Below are positions 5,737 through 12,214 of a stretch of 12,327 nt of DNA, piece by piece. The DNA is from an uncultured Selenomonadales bacterium (GTDB taxonomy: Bacteria > Bacillota > Negativicutes > Selenomonadales > Selenomonadaceae). How positions within the stretch are numbered: the stretch's first letter is position 1; each line of letters starts with the position of its first letter. A program made the translations under genes and the position numbers. The stretch is from NCBI GenBank assembly GCA_947165405.1, contig CAMVAG010000044.1, positions 1 through 12,327 of the forward strand, written 5' to 3'. The notes under the pieces were generated by a model. The model ran no database searches, was not told the DNA's origin, and saw nothing but the letters and a program-made list of their open reading frames with translations.

Positions 5737-6591
5737 ATGATTTTAATCACAGGCATTCTCGGACAGCTCGGCTACGATCTTTCGAGGGAATTCACCAAGC
5801 GCGGCATCGAATACATTGCACCTTCGCTTGAGGAATTGGAATTGACGACCGAAGCCGGCGCGAAAAATTTTATCTTGGAAAAGAAACCCGAAACCGTCAT
5901 GCACTGCGCGGCCTACACTGCCGTCGACAAGGCGGAATCCGAAGAGGAACTTGCCATAACCGTCAACGGAATGGGCACGCGTTGGGTGGCGGAGGCTTGT
6001 CGTGAAATCGGCGCGAAGATGATTTATATCAGCACCGATTACGTTTTCGGCGGCGACGGAAAAATTCCTTACGAAGTCGACGACGAAAAAAAGCCCGTCA
6101 ACGTCTACGGGCGGAGCAAACTTTTGGGCGAGGACGCCGTCAGAATGATTCTCAAAAAATATTTTATCGTTCGGACAAGTTGGGTTTTCGGAATCAACGG
6201 GCACAATTTTATCAAGACGATGTTGCGCCTCGCCGAAACGAAAAAGAATTTGCGCGTCGTCAATGACCAAATCGGCAGCCCGACTTACACGGTTGACTTG
6301 GCGAAACTTTTGGCGGACATGGCGGCTACGGAAAAATTCGGAACGTATCACGCGACGAACGAGGGCTTTTGCTCTTGGGCGGAATTCACCGAAGAAATTT
6401 TCAAGCAGGCAGGTCTTGAGGTTGAAGTCGAGGGCATCCCGACGATTGAATATCCGACACCAGCTCGCCGTCCGTTCAATTCGCGCTTGAGCAAAAAATC
6501 TTTGGACGAGGCAGGCTTTGAACGTCTTCCGACTTGGCAAGACGCCGTTAAAAGATATTTGGTCGAACTTAATACTGCAAGCGGGCGTTAA
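5737..6591 (+). CDS. rfbD: dTDP-4-dehydrorhamnose reductase
   Basis: A 284-residue short-chain dehydrogenase/reductase that reduces dTDP-4-keto-L-rhamnose to dTDP-L-rhamnose with NAD(P)H. This is the last step of dTDP-rhamnose synthesis for surface polysaccharide. The nucleotide-binding glycine motif is T-G-I-L-G-Q-L-G (residues 5-12), typical of RmlD. The catalytic set is visible as S-T-D-Y-V-F-G-G near 99-106 and Y124-x3-K128. The C-terminal R-R-P-x-x-S-x-L segment also fits RmlD. The length is normal. The start is a clean ATG with AGGAGG. The usual partners rfbA, rfbB and rfbC are absent from the window, so the gene stands alone here. Its 3' end overlaps the convergent solute-binding protein gene by 23 bp. 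Confidence 0.93.
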   Translation: MILITGILGQLGYDLSREFTKRGIEYIAPSLEELELTTEAGAKNFILEKKPETVMHCAAYTAVDKAESEEELAITVNGMGTRWVAEACREIGAKMIYISTDYVFGGDGKIPYEVDDEKKPVNVYGRSKLLGEDAVRMILKKYFIVRTSWVFGINGHNFIKTMLRLAETKKNLRVVNDQIGSPTYTVDLAKLLADMAATEKFGTYHATNEGFCSWAEFTEEIFKQAGLEVEVEGIPTIEYPTPARRPFNSRLSKKSLDEAGFERLPTWQDAVKRYLVELNTASGR

Positions 6592-7861
6592 TCTCCTTTT
6601 GAAGTTTGTTTAGGGCGTTGTTCAACGGGACGACGCCCTTAATTATTTTGTTGAGTTCGGAATCGGCGTAGAGCATGGCGGCGTTGTAATTCTTGAACTT
6701 GAACGGCATAATCGCCTCGTCCATCGCGTCAGAAATATCGGCGGGCGTAATCGTGGCAGTGTCGCTTTCCTCCCACGAAAAAATTTCTTGAGCTTCGGCG
6801 GAAATAATCACGTCGCGGCGAACGGGCAATGCTTGAGATTTTTTTAAGATAAGTTGTTGAGTCATTTCGTCGTAGCAAATTTTTTTCATCAAAGCCCAAG
6901 CCAAATCTTTATTGCCGGTGCGCGAACTCATGCCGACAAGCAAAGTGTCCATAACCGAAATATTTCCGCCCGACTTGCCCGCCGGCATCTTTATGCAATC
7001 CCATTCGAACGAGGTATATTTTTTGATTCGCCAAGGATACGGCTTGTAAGTTCGATATTCGGCGAAGGTGAACGGTCTGAAGGCAACGCGCCCGACATCA
7101 AAATCTTTCGGCGAAACTTCAAAGCCTCCGTTGACGCCGCGCAGCTCCATTATAAATTTTATCGCCTCTTCCATGTGCGAATCGGCAAAGTAGCTTGTCT
7201 TGCCGTCGTCCCGAAAAAATTTTACGCCGTTGGAAATCGCCGCGTGCAACCAAGAATAATCGTAGCAGCCGAATTGGTCGGGAACGCCGTCGCCGTTCGT
7301 GTCGCGTGTGACTTTGCGGCAAATGTCAAGAAAATCTTTCCAAGTCCAATCGTTTTTCGGAAGCGCGATATTTTCTTTGGCAAGAAGAGTTTTATTCACA
7401 AACATGAAAGTCAACGTGCTCTCGGCGGGCAGGGCGTAGGAAATATTTTCGTACTTGCCGAAGTTGAAGGCAGCGGGATAATACACGTCGGCGGAAAAAT
7501 TTTTGTCGTCCGCGATAAAGTCTTCCAAGTTCATCAACGCGCCGATTGAAACGTAAAGATTAAAATCCTCCGCCAAGACAAAAAAAACATCGGGCTCCTC
7601 GCCGTCGATAAATTTTTCGGCAAGCCATTCGCTGTAATCTTCCTTCTTTATGCCGCTGATGTATTTGACTTTGACGCCGGGATTTTCCGCCTCGAAATTT
7701 TTTATCACCTCGTCGATAATCGCATAAGGCTCGCCTTGAGGAACGTCCCAATTATTTCCCGCGAAAATTCCAATCGTCAAGGTCACGGGGCGGCTCATCT
7801 GCCAAGACAAAAAAATTATCGCGATAACGACGACGCTCGCGATTAAAATTTTTTTAGACAT
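6569..7861 (-). CDS. Family-1 extracellular solute-binding protein, membrane-anchored
   Basis: A 430-residue ABC-type solute-binding protein of the UgpB/MalE-like class (carbohydrate-type binding proteins). Its N-terminus M-S-K-K followed by a hydrophobic helix to about residue 19 has no cysteine, so there is no lipobox. It is probably held by an uncleaved helix or cleaved by an ordinary signal peptidase. Family marks include the acidic loop D-T-N-G-D-G-V-P-D at 187-195, a P-A-E-S-T-L-T-F-M-F-V-N-K segment at about 145-157, and a G-N-I-S-V-M-D-T-L-L-V-G stretch in the second lobe. The ATG at 7861 overlaps the response-regulator stop by eight bases, so translation is probably coupled to it. 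An upstream in-frame TTG at 7903 lies inside that gene and is less likely. No permease or ATPase gene is adjacent, so a sensing role with the two-component system is plausible. Confidence 0.87.
   Translation of the reverse strand: MSKKILIASVVVIAIIFLSWQMSRPVTLTIGIFAGNNWDVPQGEPYAIIDEVIKNFEAENPGVKVKYISGIKKEDYSEWLAEKFIDGEEPDVFFVLAEDFNLYVSIGALMNLEDFIADDKNFSADVYYPAAFNFGKYENISYALPAESTLTFMFVNKTLLAKENIALPKNDWTWKDFLDICRKVTRDTNGDGVPDQFGCYDYSWLHAAISNGVKFFRDDGKTSYFADSHMEEAIKFIMELRGVNGGFEVSPKDFDVGRVAFRPFTFAEYRTYKPYPWRIKKYTSFEWDCIKMPAGKSGGNISVMDTLLVGMSSRTGNKDLAWALMKKICYDEMTQQLILKKSQALPVRRDVIISAEAQEIFSWEESDTATITPADISDAMDEAIMPFKFKNYNAAMLYADSELNKIIKGVVPLNNALNKLQKEINARLQY
6613..6649 (+). terminator. Possible rfbD terminator inside the convergent gene
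   Basis: GGGCGT (6613-6618) pairs with ACGCCC (6633-6638), followed by a T-rich stretch interrupted by A residues. It starts 21 bases after the rfbD stop, within the coding region of the opposite-strand gene. The loop is long and the T-tract imperfect. Confidence 0.3.
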
Positions 7862-8522
7862 GAAAATCACTCGCCAAACCTGTTTGCACAGCCCAAATCG
7901 CAAGTTGAGTTCTGTCGCGCAAATTTAATTTCGACAAAGCCGCGCTCAAGGCGTTGCGTATCGTTCCTTCCGACAGATACAATTTTTCGGCAATCTCTTT
8001 GTTGGAAAGCCCGCGCCCGACGAGACTTGCAATATTTTTTTCCGTGCGGTTGAGTTCGTCGACGCCTCTGCTGTCCGCCTCCATTGCAATGTTCGCCTTT
8101 GCAAGCTGACTGAAAAGTTTCACGACTTTTGTAATGACGCTCGCATTTAAAATTGAGCCGCCGTTCATGACGGTATGAATCGCCGCCGTCAATTCTTGAA
8201 CCGAACAGCCTTTGAGAAGATAGCCGCTTGCCCCGTACTTGAGCGCGTAGAAAACATATTCGTCGTCGTCGAAGGTCGTTAAGATAATTATTTTCACGTC
8301 GGGATATTTTTCTTTGACCGCCTTCGTGCAGAGGACGCCGTCAAGTTCGGGCATGCGAATATCCATCAAAATTATATCGGGCAAATTTTTTTTGAGCAGC
8401 TCCAAAACTTTGCGGCCGTTTTCGGCAAGCCCGACAACTTCCATATCGATATTCATATCCAAAACAATTTTCAAACTCTCGCGGATAAGGTCTTGGTCAT
8501 CGGCTATCAGAATTTTTATCAT
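7854..8522 (-). CDS. NarL/FixJ-family response regulator
   Basis: A 222-residue two-domain regulator. The receiver domain (about 1-118) has the acidic pair D8-D9, phospho-acceptor D54 in I-I-L-M-D-I-R-M-P, T82/T83 and K104. The LuxR-type helix-turn-helix domain spans about 157-212 (L-N-R-T-E-K-N-I-A, then G-L-S-N-K-E-I-A-E-K-L, then L-S-E-G-T-I-R-N). The recognition helix reads R-N-A-L-S-A-A-L where many relatives have H-V-S or H-I-S after R-N, a small departure that may alter DNA specificity. The ATG at 8522 has GGGAGG upstream and lies 26 bases inside the end of the kinase gene, so the two are translationally linked. It should be phosphorylated by that kinase and control transcription of unknown targets, possibly this cluster. 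Confidence 0.94.
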   Translation of the reverse strand: MIKILIADDQDLIRESLKIVLDMNIDMEVVGLAENGRKVLELLKKNLPDIILMDIRMPELDGVLCTKAVKEKYPDVKIIILTTFDDDEYVFYALKYGASGYLLKGCSVQELTAAIHTVMNGGSILNASVITKVVKLFSQLAKANIAMEADSRGVDELNRTEKNIASLVGRGLSNKEIAEKLYLSEGTIRNALSAALSKLNLRDRTQLAIWAVQTGLASDFHV

Positions 8523-9813
8523 GTTCAGCCTCCCGATTGAGAGGAATCATCGCCTCGACGATAAATCCCTCGTCACTCCAATAATGAATCGTTCCGTGCA
8601 AAAGCTCCAGCCGCTCGCGCATGTGCTTGAGTCCGAAACCGTGCTTAACCTCCTCACAGCCGAGCCCGTTGTCGGCAATGACAATCAGCAAATAATTTTC
8701 GTTGCCACCGATTGTGATTTTAACTTTCGTGGCGTGCCCGTGACGCTTGGCGTTGGTTATGCTCTCCTGCAGCACGCGATAGATAACGTCCTCTTGGTCT
8801 TGTCGAAGATTATTCGGCCAACTGAAAATGTCGAAGGTTATCTCCATGCCCGAAGACTCGGAATAATCTTTTGTCATTTCAAGCAAAGCCTCTTGGAAGG
8901 GCAGGCGTTCCAAAACATCGGGGCGCAATTTTTTCACGGAGCGGCGAACGTCGGTAATGCCCTTCCTTGCCGTGTCACGAATTTTATTGAGCTGTTGCTT
9001 CGTGGCTTCGGGCGCGACTTCCAACATCATAATGCAGGCGTCAAGACCGGCGGCAATGCCCGTGAGCGCGTGACCGAGCGTGTCGTGAATTTCTCTTGCC
9101 AAGCGATTGCGTTCACGAGTCTCCGCCATTTGCGCGACCTCGATTGCATAAGCCCGCAGTCGTTGATTCGCCTCCTCAAGTCGTTCGTTCAGCAGACGGA
9201 TTCTTTCCTTTTCCTCGTGCGTGCTTTTCACGAGCAAGACAAGATAAAACACGAAGCAAACGATGTTCAATGAGTAGAAAGTATTTTTTATCGCCAAGAG
9301 GACTGCCGCAGCGTCCGCGTTGTAATATGAAACATAAGCCTCGAACGAAATAATCTTCGTCCGAAAAATCGCCAAGTTGTAATTTGCAATGACGTACAAA
9401 CAAATCAGCGCAATCAGCAACGTGTACTCCTGCCGGTGTCCCTCGTGCTTGAACATCAAATCCGCCGCGACGAGCAAGACAACTCCGTCGTAGGAAAGAT
9501 TCAACACGCGCATTAAAAACATGCAAACGATAACCTCCGCCGCGAAGAGGAAATATCTTTCGTAGCGGTTTTTATTTTTTCTGTAAAGATGACCGAGCAA
9601 AACGAAAGCCAACGAGGCGGCGAGTGTCGTGCACAAAAGCATAATCGACGATTGAGGAACCGCGCCTGCCTCTTCCAAAAAAGCCCGCGCCGTCATTGAG
9701 TTGTTGATTCGTTCTTGAGTGAGGCACATGAACGCCATCAAGACGAAAATCACAAAGCCGTTGTAAACGTAAAGCAGGCGATGCATTCCCGCGACTGTCA
9801 AAATTTTTTGCAT
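8497..9813 (-). CDS. NarL-family sensor histidine kinase with six membrane helices
   Basis: A 438-residue inner-membrane kinase. About six hydrophobic helices are visible (near 14-32, 56-77, 87-104, 107-121, 130-149, 177-197), leaving two short outer loops of 20-25 residues and no large sensor domain. A coiled-coil-like segment (198-235) leads to the HisKA_3 dimerisation domain with phospho-acceptor H243 in R-E-I-H-D-T-L-G-H. The ATPase domain shows N354 (E-S-I-T-N-A-K-R-H-G), the D381-N-G-L-G box and H-G-F-G-L-K-H-M-R-E-R near 391-401. All catalytic residues expected for this class are present. The ATG at 9813 has a modest AGGGA site. It overlaps the response regulator by 26 bases. The lack of a large extracytoplasmic domain suggests the signal is sensed in the membrane or delivered by a partner such as the adjacent binding proteins. 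Confidence 0.92.
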   Translation of the reverse strand: MQKILTVAGMHRLLYVYNGFVIFVLMAFMCLTQERINNSMTARAFLEEAGAVPQSSIMLLCTTLAASLAFVLLGHLYRKNKNRYERYFLFAAEVIVCMFLMRVLNLSYDGVVLLVAADLMFKHEGHRQEYTLLIALICLYVIANYNLAIFRTKIISFEAYVSYYNADAAAVLLAIKNTFYSLNIVCFVFYLVLLVKSTHEEKERIRLLNERLEEANQRLRAYAIEVAQMAETRERNRLAREIHDTLGHALTGIAAGLDACIMMLEVAPEATKQQLNKIRDTARKGITDVRRSVKKLRPDVLERLPFQEALLEMTKDYSESSGMEITFDIFSWPNNLRQDQEDVIYRVLQESITNAKRHGHATKVKITIGGNENYLLIVIADNGLGCEEVKHGFGLKHMRERLELLHGTIHYWSDEGFIVEAMIPLNREAEHDKNSDSR

Positions 9814-9863
9814 ATCAAATCCCTAATCGGAAATCATTATTAAAAATTTTATTGCGGAACGTT

Positions 9864-9979
9864 GAAACCCGGCCGTCACGGATGACGGCCGCCCGCGTTA
9901 AAAACATGGATGTTTTTATAGCGGGGTGAACGCCCTTTTCTTTGCATACTTTCTTTTGGGCGCAGCAAAAGAAAGTATG
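9864..9979. repeat. Structured dispersed repeat, copy 1
   Basis: A block of about 115 bases that recurs at 12215-12327 in the same orientation. It holds four pairing elements: GGCCGTCA/TGACGGCC (9871-9890), CCCGC/GCGGG (9892-9896 with 9921-9925) enclosing TAAAAACAT/ATGTTTTTA (9899-9918), CGCCC/GGGCG (9931-9935 with 9958-9962), and a perfect 13-bp stem at 9945-9957 with 9967-9979. It fills most of the gap between the kinase gene and the RbsB-type gene and ends three bases before the latter's stop codon. It holds no gene I can support. Confidence 0.8.
9945..9979. other. Perfect 13-bp hairpin at the 3' end of the RbsB-type gene
   Basis: CATACTTTCTTTT (9945-9957) and its exact complement (9967-9979) with a nine-base loop. 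It lies immediately after the stop of the minus-strand gene ending at 9983. There is no clean T-tract on either side, so it may stabilise the mRNA end or act as a weak terminator. Confidence 0.6.
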
Positions 9980-9982
9980 AAA

Positions 9983-10936
9983 TCAGTCCCAGCTGTCGAG
10001 GTCGGCGGCGAAAATATTTTCGGCGGAAAGGAGGCGCGTCGGCAACTTGATAATTTTTTCGACGGGTTCGCCGTCAAAAATTTTGTAAGCGTAAATCGCG
10101 GCGAGCTTCCCGATTTGTCGAGGCGATTGCCCGGCGGTGGCAGTCATCCTTCGCGAGAAAATCATTTCTTTGGTTTCGGGCACGCCGTCGACGCCGTAAA
10201 CTTTCACGTCGCCCGACCGATTAATATTTTGCAAAGCGGCGATTGCACCCATGGCGGCGGGGTCGTTGAGAGCCATGACGATATTTATTTCGGGATGAGC
10301 TTGAAGAATTTTTTCCATGACGGGCATTGCGACTTCCAACTGACCGAGACACTCTGCCTCCGCGACGATTTCAAAATTTTTATTCTCGGAAATTTTATCG
10401 AGGAAGCCCTGCATTCTGTCCATAGAGGAACGAGCTTGCGAGTGTTTGAGCAAGGCGATTTTCCCGCCCGAAGAATTTTTCAAGAGGTGTTCGGCGCATT
10501 GAACACCCGCAGAATAATTATCGGAAACGACGGTGCAGGCGACGAGCGAATCATCCTCAACGTTGGTATCAATCGCAATGACGGGAATTTTTGCGGCGCG
10601 GGCGAGTTTCAACGCCGGCTCAATCTTTGTCCAATCGACGGGGTTTATAAAAATCAATTCGACTCCGTCGTCAATGAGTTCGCGAATTTCTTCGACTTGC
10701 TTATCGACGCTCAAGGCAGGGTCTCTTGAAATCAAAACGTCACCGTGATTCTCAACCGTCGTGCGAATTTCCTCATCAATGACTTCGTAAAAAGGATTGT
10801 TCAGCGTCATGTAGACCGCGCCGAGCTTGCGACGATGTTCGTTTTGGCGCAGTGAGTAATCGGTCGTCGTGAAGTGATAAAAGCCCGCCGCGAGGAACAC
10901 AATCGCGATTGTCATTGCAAGAAAAATTTTCCGCAT
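9983..10936 (-). CDS. RbsB-type periplasmic sugar-binding protein, membrane-anchored
   Basis: A 317-residue type-I periplasmic binding protein of the ribose/galactose-binding class. The mature domain opens with L-G-A-V-Y-M-T-L-N-N-P-F-Y (38-50). Ligand-site residues by position are N46/N47 and F49, D123, R174 (D-R-M-Q-G-F), N224 (A-L-N-D-P-A-A-M-G), D250 (G-V-D-G) and Q270. These match the pattern in sugar-binding relatives, so binding of a pentose or hexose is likely. The N-terminus is a single hydrophobic helix (about 3-20) without a cysteine, so there is no lipobox. The ATG at 10936 is set by GGGAGG eight bases upstream; an in-frame TTG at 10951 overlaps that site and is rejected. No ABC permease or ATPase is next to it. 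The downstream kinase on the same strand suggests a sensing partner role, which is inference. Confidence 0.9.
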   Translation of the reverse strand: MRKIFLAMTIAIVFLAAGFYHFTTTDYSLRQNEHRRKLGAVYMTLNNPFYEVIDEEIRTTVENHGDVLISRDPALSVDKQVEEIRELIDDGVELIFINPVDWTKIEPALKLARAAKIPVIAIDTNVEDDSLVACTVVSDNYSAGVQCAEHLLKNSSGGKIALLKHSQARSSMDRMQGFLDKISENKNFEIVAEAECLGQLEVAMPVMEKILQAHPEINIVMALNDPAAMGAIAALQNINRSGDVKVYGVDGVPETKEMIFSRRMTATAGQSPRQIGKLAAIYAYKIFDGEPVEKIIKLPTRLLSAENIFAADLDSWD

Positions 10937-10943
10937 AAAATTT

Positions 10944-10949
10944 CCTCCC
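10944..10949 (-). promoter_or_regulatory. Ribosome-binding site fixing the start at 10936
   Basis: GGGAGG on the minus strand, seven bases before the ATG. It overlaps the alternative TTG at 10951 and so argues against that codon. Confidence 0.65.
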
Positions 10950-10967
10950 AAAAATTTTTCAACGCCC

Positions 10968-10996
10968 TTGTAACAAGCAATGGCTTAAGGTATTAT
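10968..10996 (+). promoter_or_regulatory. Probable fucO promoter
   Basis: TTGTAA at 10968-10973 and TATTAT at 10991-10996 with a 17-base spacer. The start of transcription would be near 11003, giving a leader of under 30 bases before the ATG at 11031. Confidence 0.6.
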
Positions 10997-11006
10997 GATT
11001 GTTACA
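10969..11006. promoter_or_regulatory. Inverted-repeat operator candidate over the fucO promoter
   Basis: TGTAACAA (10969-10976) and its exact complement TTGTTACA (10999-11006), 22 bases apart and about three helical turns centre to centre. One arm overlaps the -35 box and the other lies just downstream of the -10 box. The left arm is itself part of a near palindrome (10967-10977). It does not match the Rex consensus I know, so the regulator is unidentified. Confidence 0.45.
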
Positions 11007-11017
11007 TGCAGTATATT

Positions 11018-11023
11018 AGGAGG
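11018..11023 (+). promoter_or_regulatory. Ribosome-binding site fixing the fucO start at 11031
   Basis: AGGAGG with seven bases to the ATG at 11031. In-frame ATGs at 10995 and 11025 are too far upstream or too close. The chosen start also aligns with known FucO N-termini. Confidence 0.75.
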
Positions 11024-11030
11024 TATGATT

Positions 11031-12182
11031 ATGGTCAACAGAATTATTTTAAACGAGACGTCGTATTTCGGACCGGGCGCGATTAAGGCGATACCCGAAG
11101 AGATTCGGAATCGTGCTTGCAAGAAAGTCATGCTCGTCACCGACAAAGACCTCCTCAAGTTCAAAGTTGCGACCAAAGTGACGGAACTTTTGAGCGCGGC
11201 GGGCATTGACTTCGAAATTTACGACAACATCAAGGCGAACCCGACAATCGAAAATGTTCAAACGGGCGTTGCGTTTTGCAAGAAGTGCGGCGCGGACATA
11301 ATCGTTGCTGTCGGCGGCGGTTCGGCTATCGACACGAGCAAGGCAATCGCAATCATCATGACCAATCCCGAATTCGCCGATGTTCGCAGCCTTGAGGGCG
11401 TTGCTCCGACCAAAAACAAATGCTTGCCGATAATCGCCGTCTCCACGACTTCAGGCACTGCCGCCGAAGTCACGATTAACTATGTCATTACCGACGTTGA
11501 AAAGAATCGCAAATTCGTCTGCGTCGACCCGAAAGATATTCCGATTGTTGCCGTTGTCGATTCGGAAATGTGCGCCTCCATGCCCGCCAAACTCTGCGCG
11601 GCGACCGGTATGGATGCTCTCGTTCACGCGATTGAAGGCTACATAACCAAAGCCGCTTGGGAACTTACCGACATGGTTCACCTCAAGGCGATTGAAATTA
11701 TTTCAAAGAACTTGAGGAAATCGGTTAAGGGCGACCCTGCAGGCCGTGAGGCTATGGCACTCGGACAATACATCGCGGGCATGGGCTTTTCAAACGTCGG
11801 ACTCGGCATCGATCATTCTATGGCACATCCTTTGAGCGCGGTTTACGACATTCCGCACGGAACTGCCTGCGCGATTTTGCTTGCTCCCGTTTTGAAATTC
11901 AATGCACCTGCCACCGGCGAACGTTATCGCGAAATTGCTCGCGCAATGGGTGTTGCCGGCGTCGACGAAATGACTCAAGACGAATACCGCGCCGCAGCAA
12001 TTGAAGCCGTTGCAAAATTGAGCACGGATGTCGGCATTCCGACCAAATTATCCGAACTCGGCGTAAAAGCAGAGGACATTGACTTTTTGGCGGAATCGGC
12101 TCTTGCAGACGCTTGCACGCCCGGCAATCCCCGCGACGTAACCAAAGAGGAAATCGCCGAAATTTATCGCTCAATCTTTTAA
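11031..12182 (+). CDS. fucO: Lactaldehyde reductase / 1,2-propanediol oxidoreductase (iron-dependent alcohol dehydrogenase)
   Basis: A 383-residue group III Fe-dependent alcohol dehydrogenase, the same length as E. coli FucO. FucO reduces L-lactaldehyde from fucose or rhamnose breakdown to 1,2-propanediol with NADH in the cytoplasm. The N-terminus (N-R-I-I-L-N-E-T-S-Y-F-G) and long stretches such as N-P-E-F-A-D-V-R-S-L-E-G, E-V-T-I-N-Y-V-I-T-D and G-M-G-F-S-N-V-G-L-G follow FucO closely. The cofactor motif G-G-G-S is at 95-98. Iron ligands are D195, H199, H262 and H276. The residue before H262 is D where E. coli has V. No fucose or rhamnose catabolic genes are adjacent, so the substrate could be another short aldehyde. 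It is monocistronic, with its own promoter and a repeat copy downstream. Confidence 0.92.
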   Translation: MVNRIILNETSYFGPGAIKAIPEEIRNRACKKVMLVTDKDLLKFKVATKVTELLSAAGIDFEIYDNIKANPTIENVQTGVAFCKKCGADIIVAVGGGSAIDTSKAIAIIMTNPEFADVRSLEGVAPTKNKCLPIIAVSTTSGTAAEVTINYVITDVEKNRKFVCVDPKDIPIVAVVDSEMCASMPAKLCAATGMDALVHAIEGYITKAAWELTDMVHLKAIEIISKNLRKSVKGDPAGREAMALGQYIAGMGFSNVGLGIDHSMAHPLSAVYDIPHGTACAILLAPVLKFNAPATGERYREIARAMGVAGVDEMTQDEYRAAAIEAVAKLSTDVGIPTKLSELGVKAEDIDFLAESALADACTPGNPRDVTKEEIAEIYRSIF

Positions 12183-12214
12183 GAACTGCTGACAAACTCA
12201 AAAGCAGCGGGTAG

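Noticed and set aside
5743..6540. Minus-strand open frame of 265 codons opposite rfbD
   Set aside because: rfbD has all its motifs and a strong ribosome-binding site. The reverse frame has neither.
6569..7861. Complete ABC importer operon
   Set aside because: There is no permease or ATPase gene next to either binding protein within the window, and both flanks are other genes on the opposite strand.
8314..9273. Long plus-strand open frame of 319 codons
   Set aside because: It lies opposite the kinase and response regulator, which have full family motifs. The frame is a by-product of their codon composition.
9864..9979. Classic insertion sequence or transposon end
   Set aside because: No transposase frame, clear terminal inverted repeats or target duplication is visible. 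It is listed as a dispersed structured repeat only.
9926..10729. Plus-strand open frame of 267 codons starting inside repeat copy 1
   Set aside because: It runs antisense to the RbsB-type gene and its start is in the repeat. The translation shows no domain-like features.
10968..11008. Rex (redox) operator upstream of fucO
   Set aside because: An alcohol dehydrogenase would be a natural Rex target, but the arms do not form the TTGTGAA-type palindrome with a short central gap that Rex uses.
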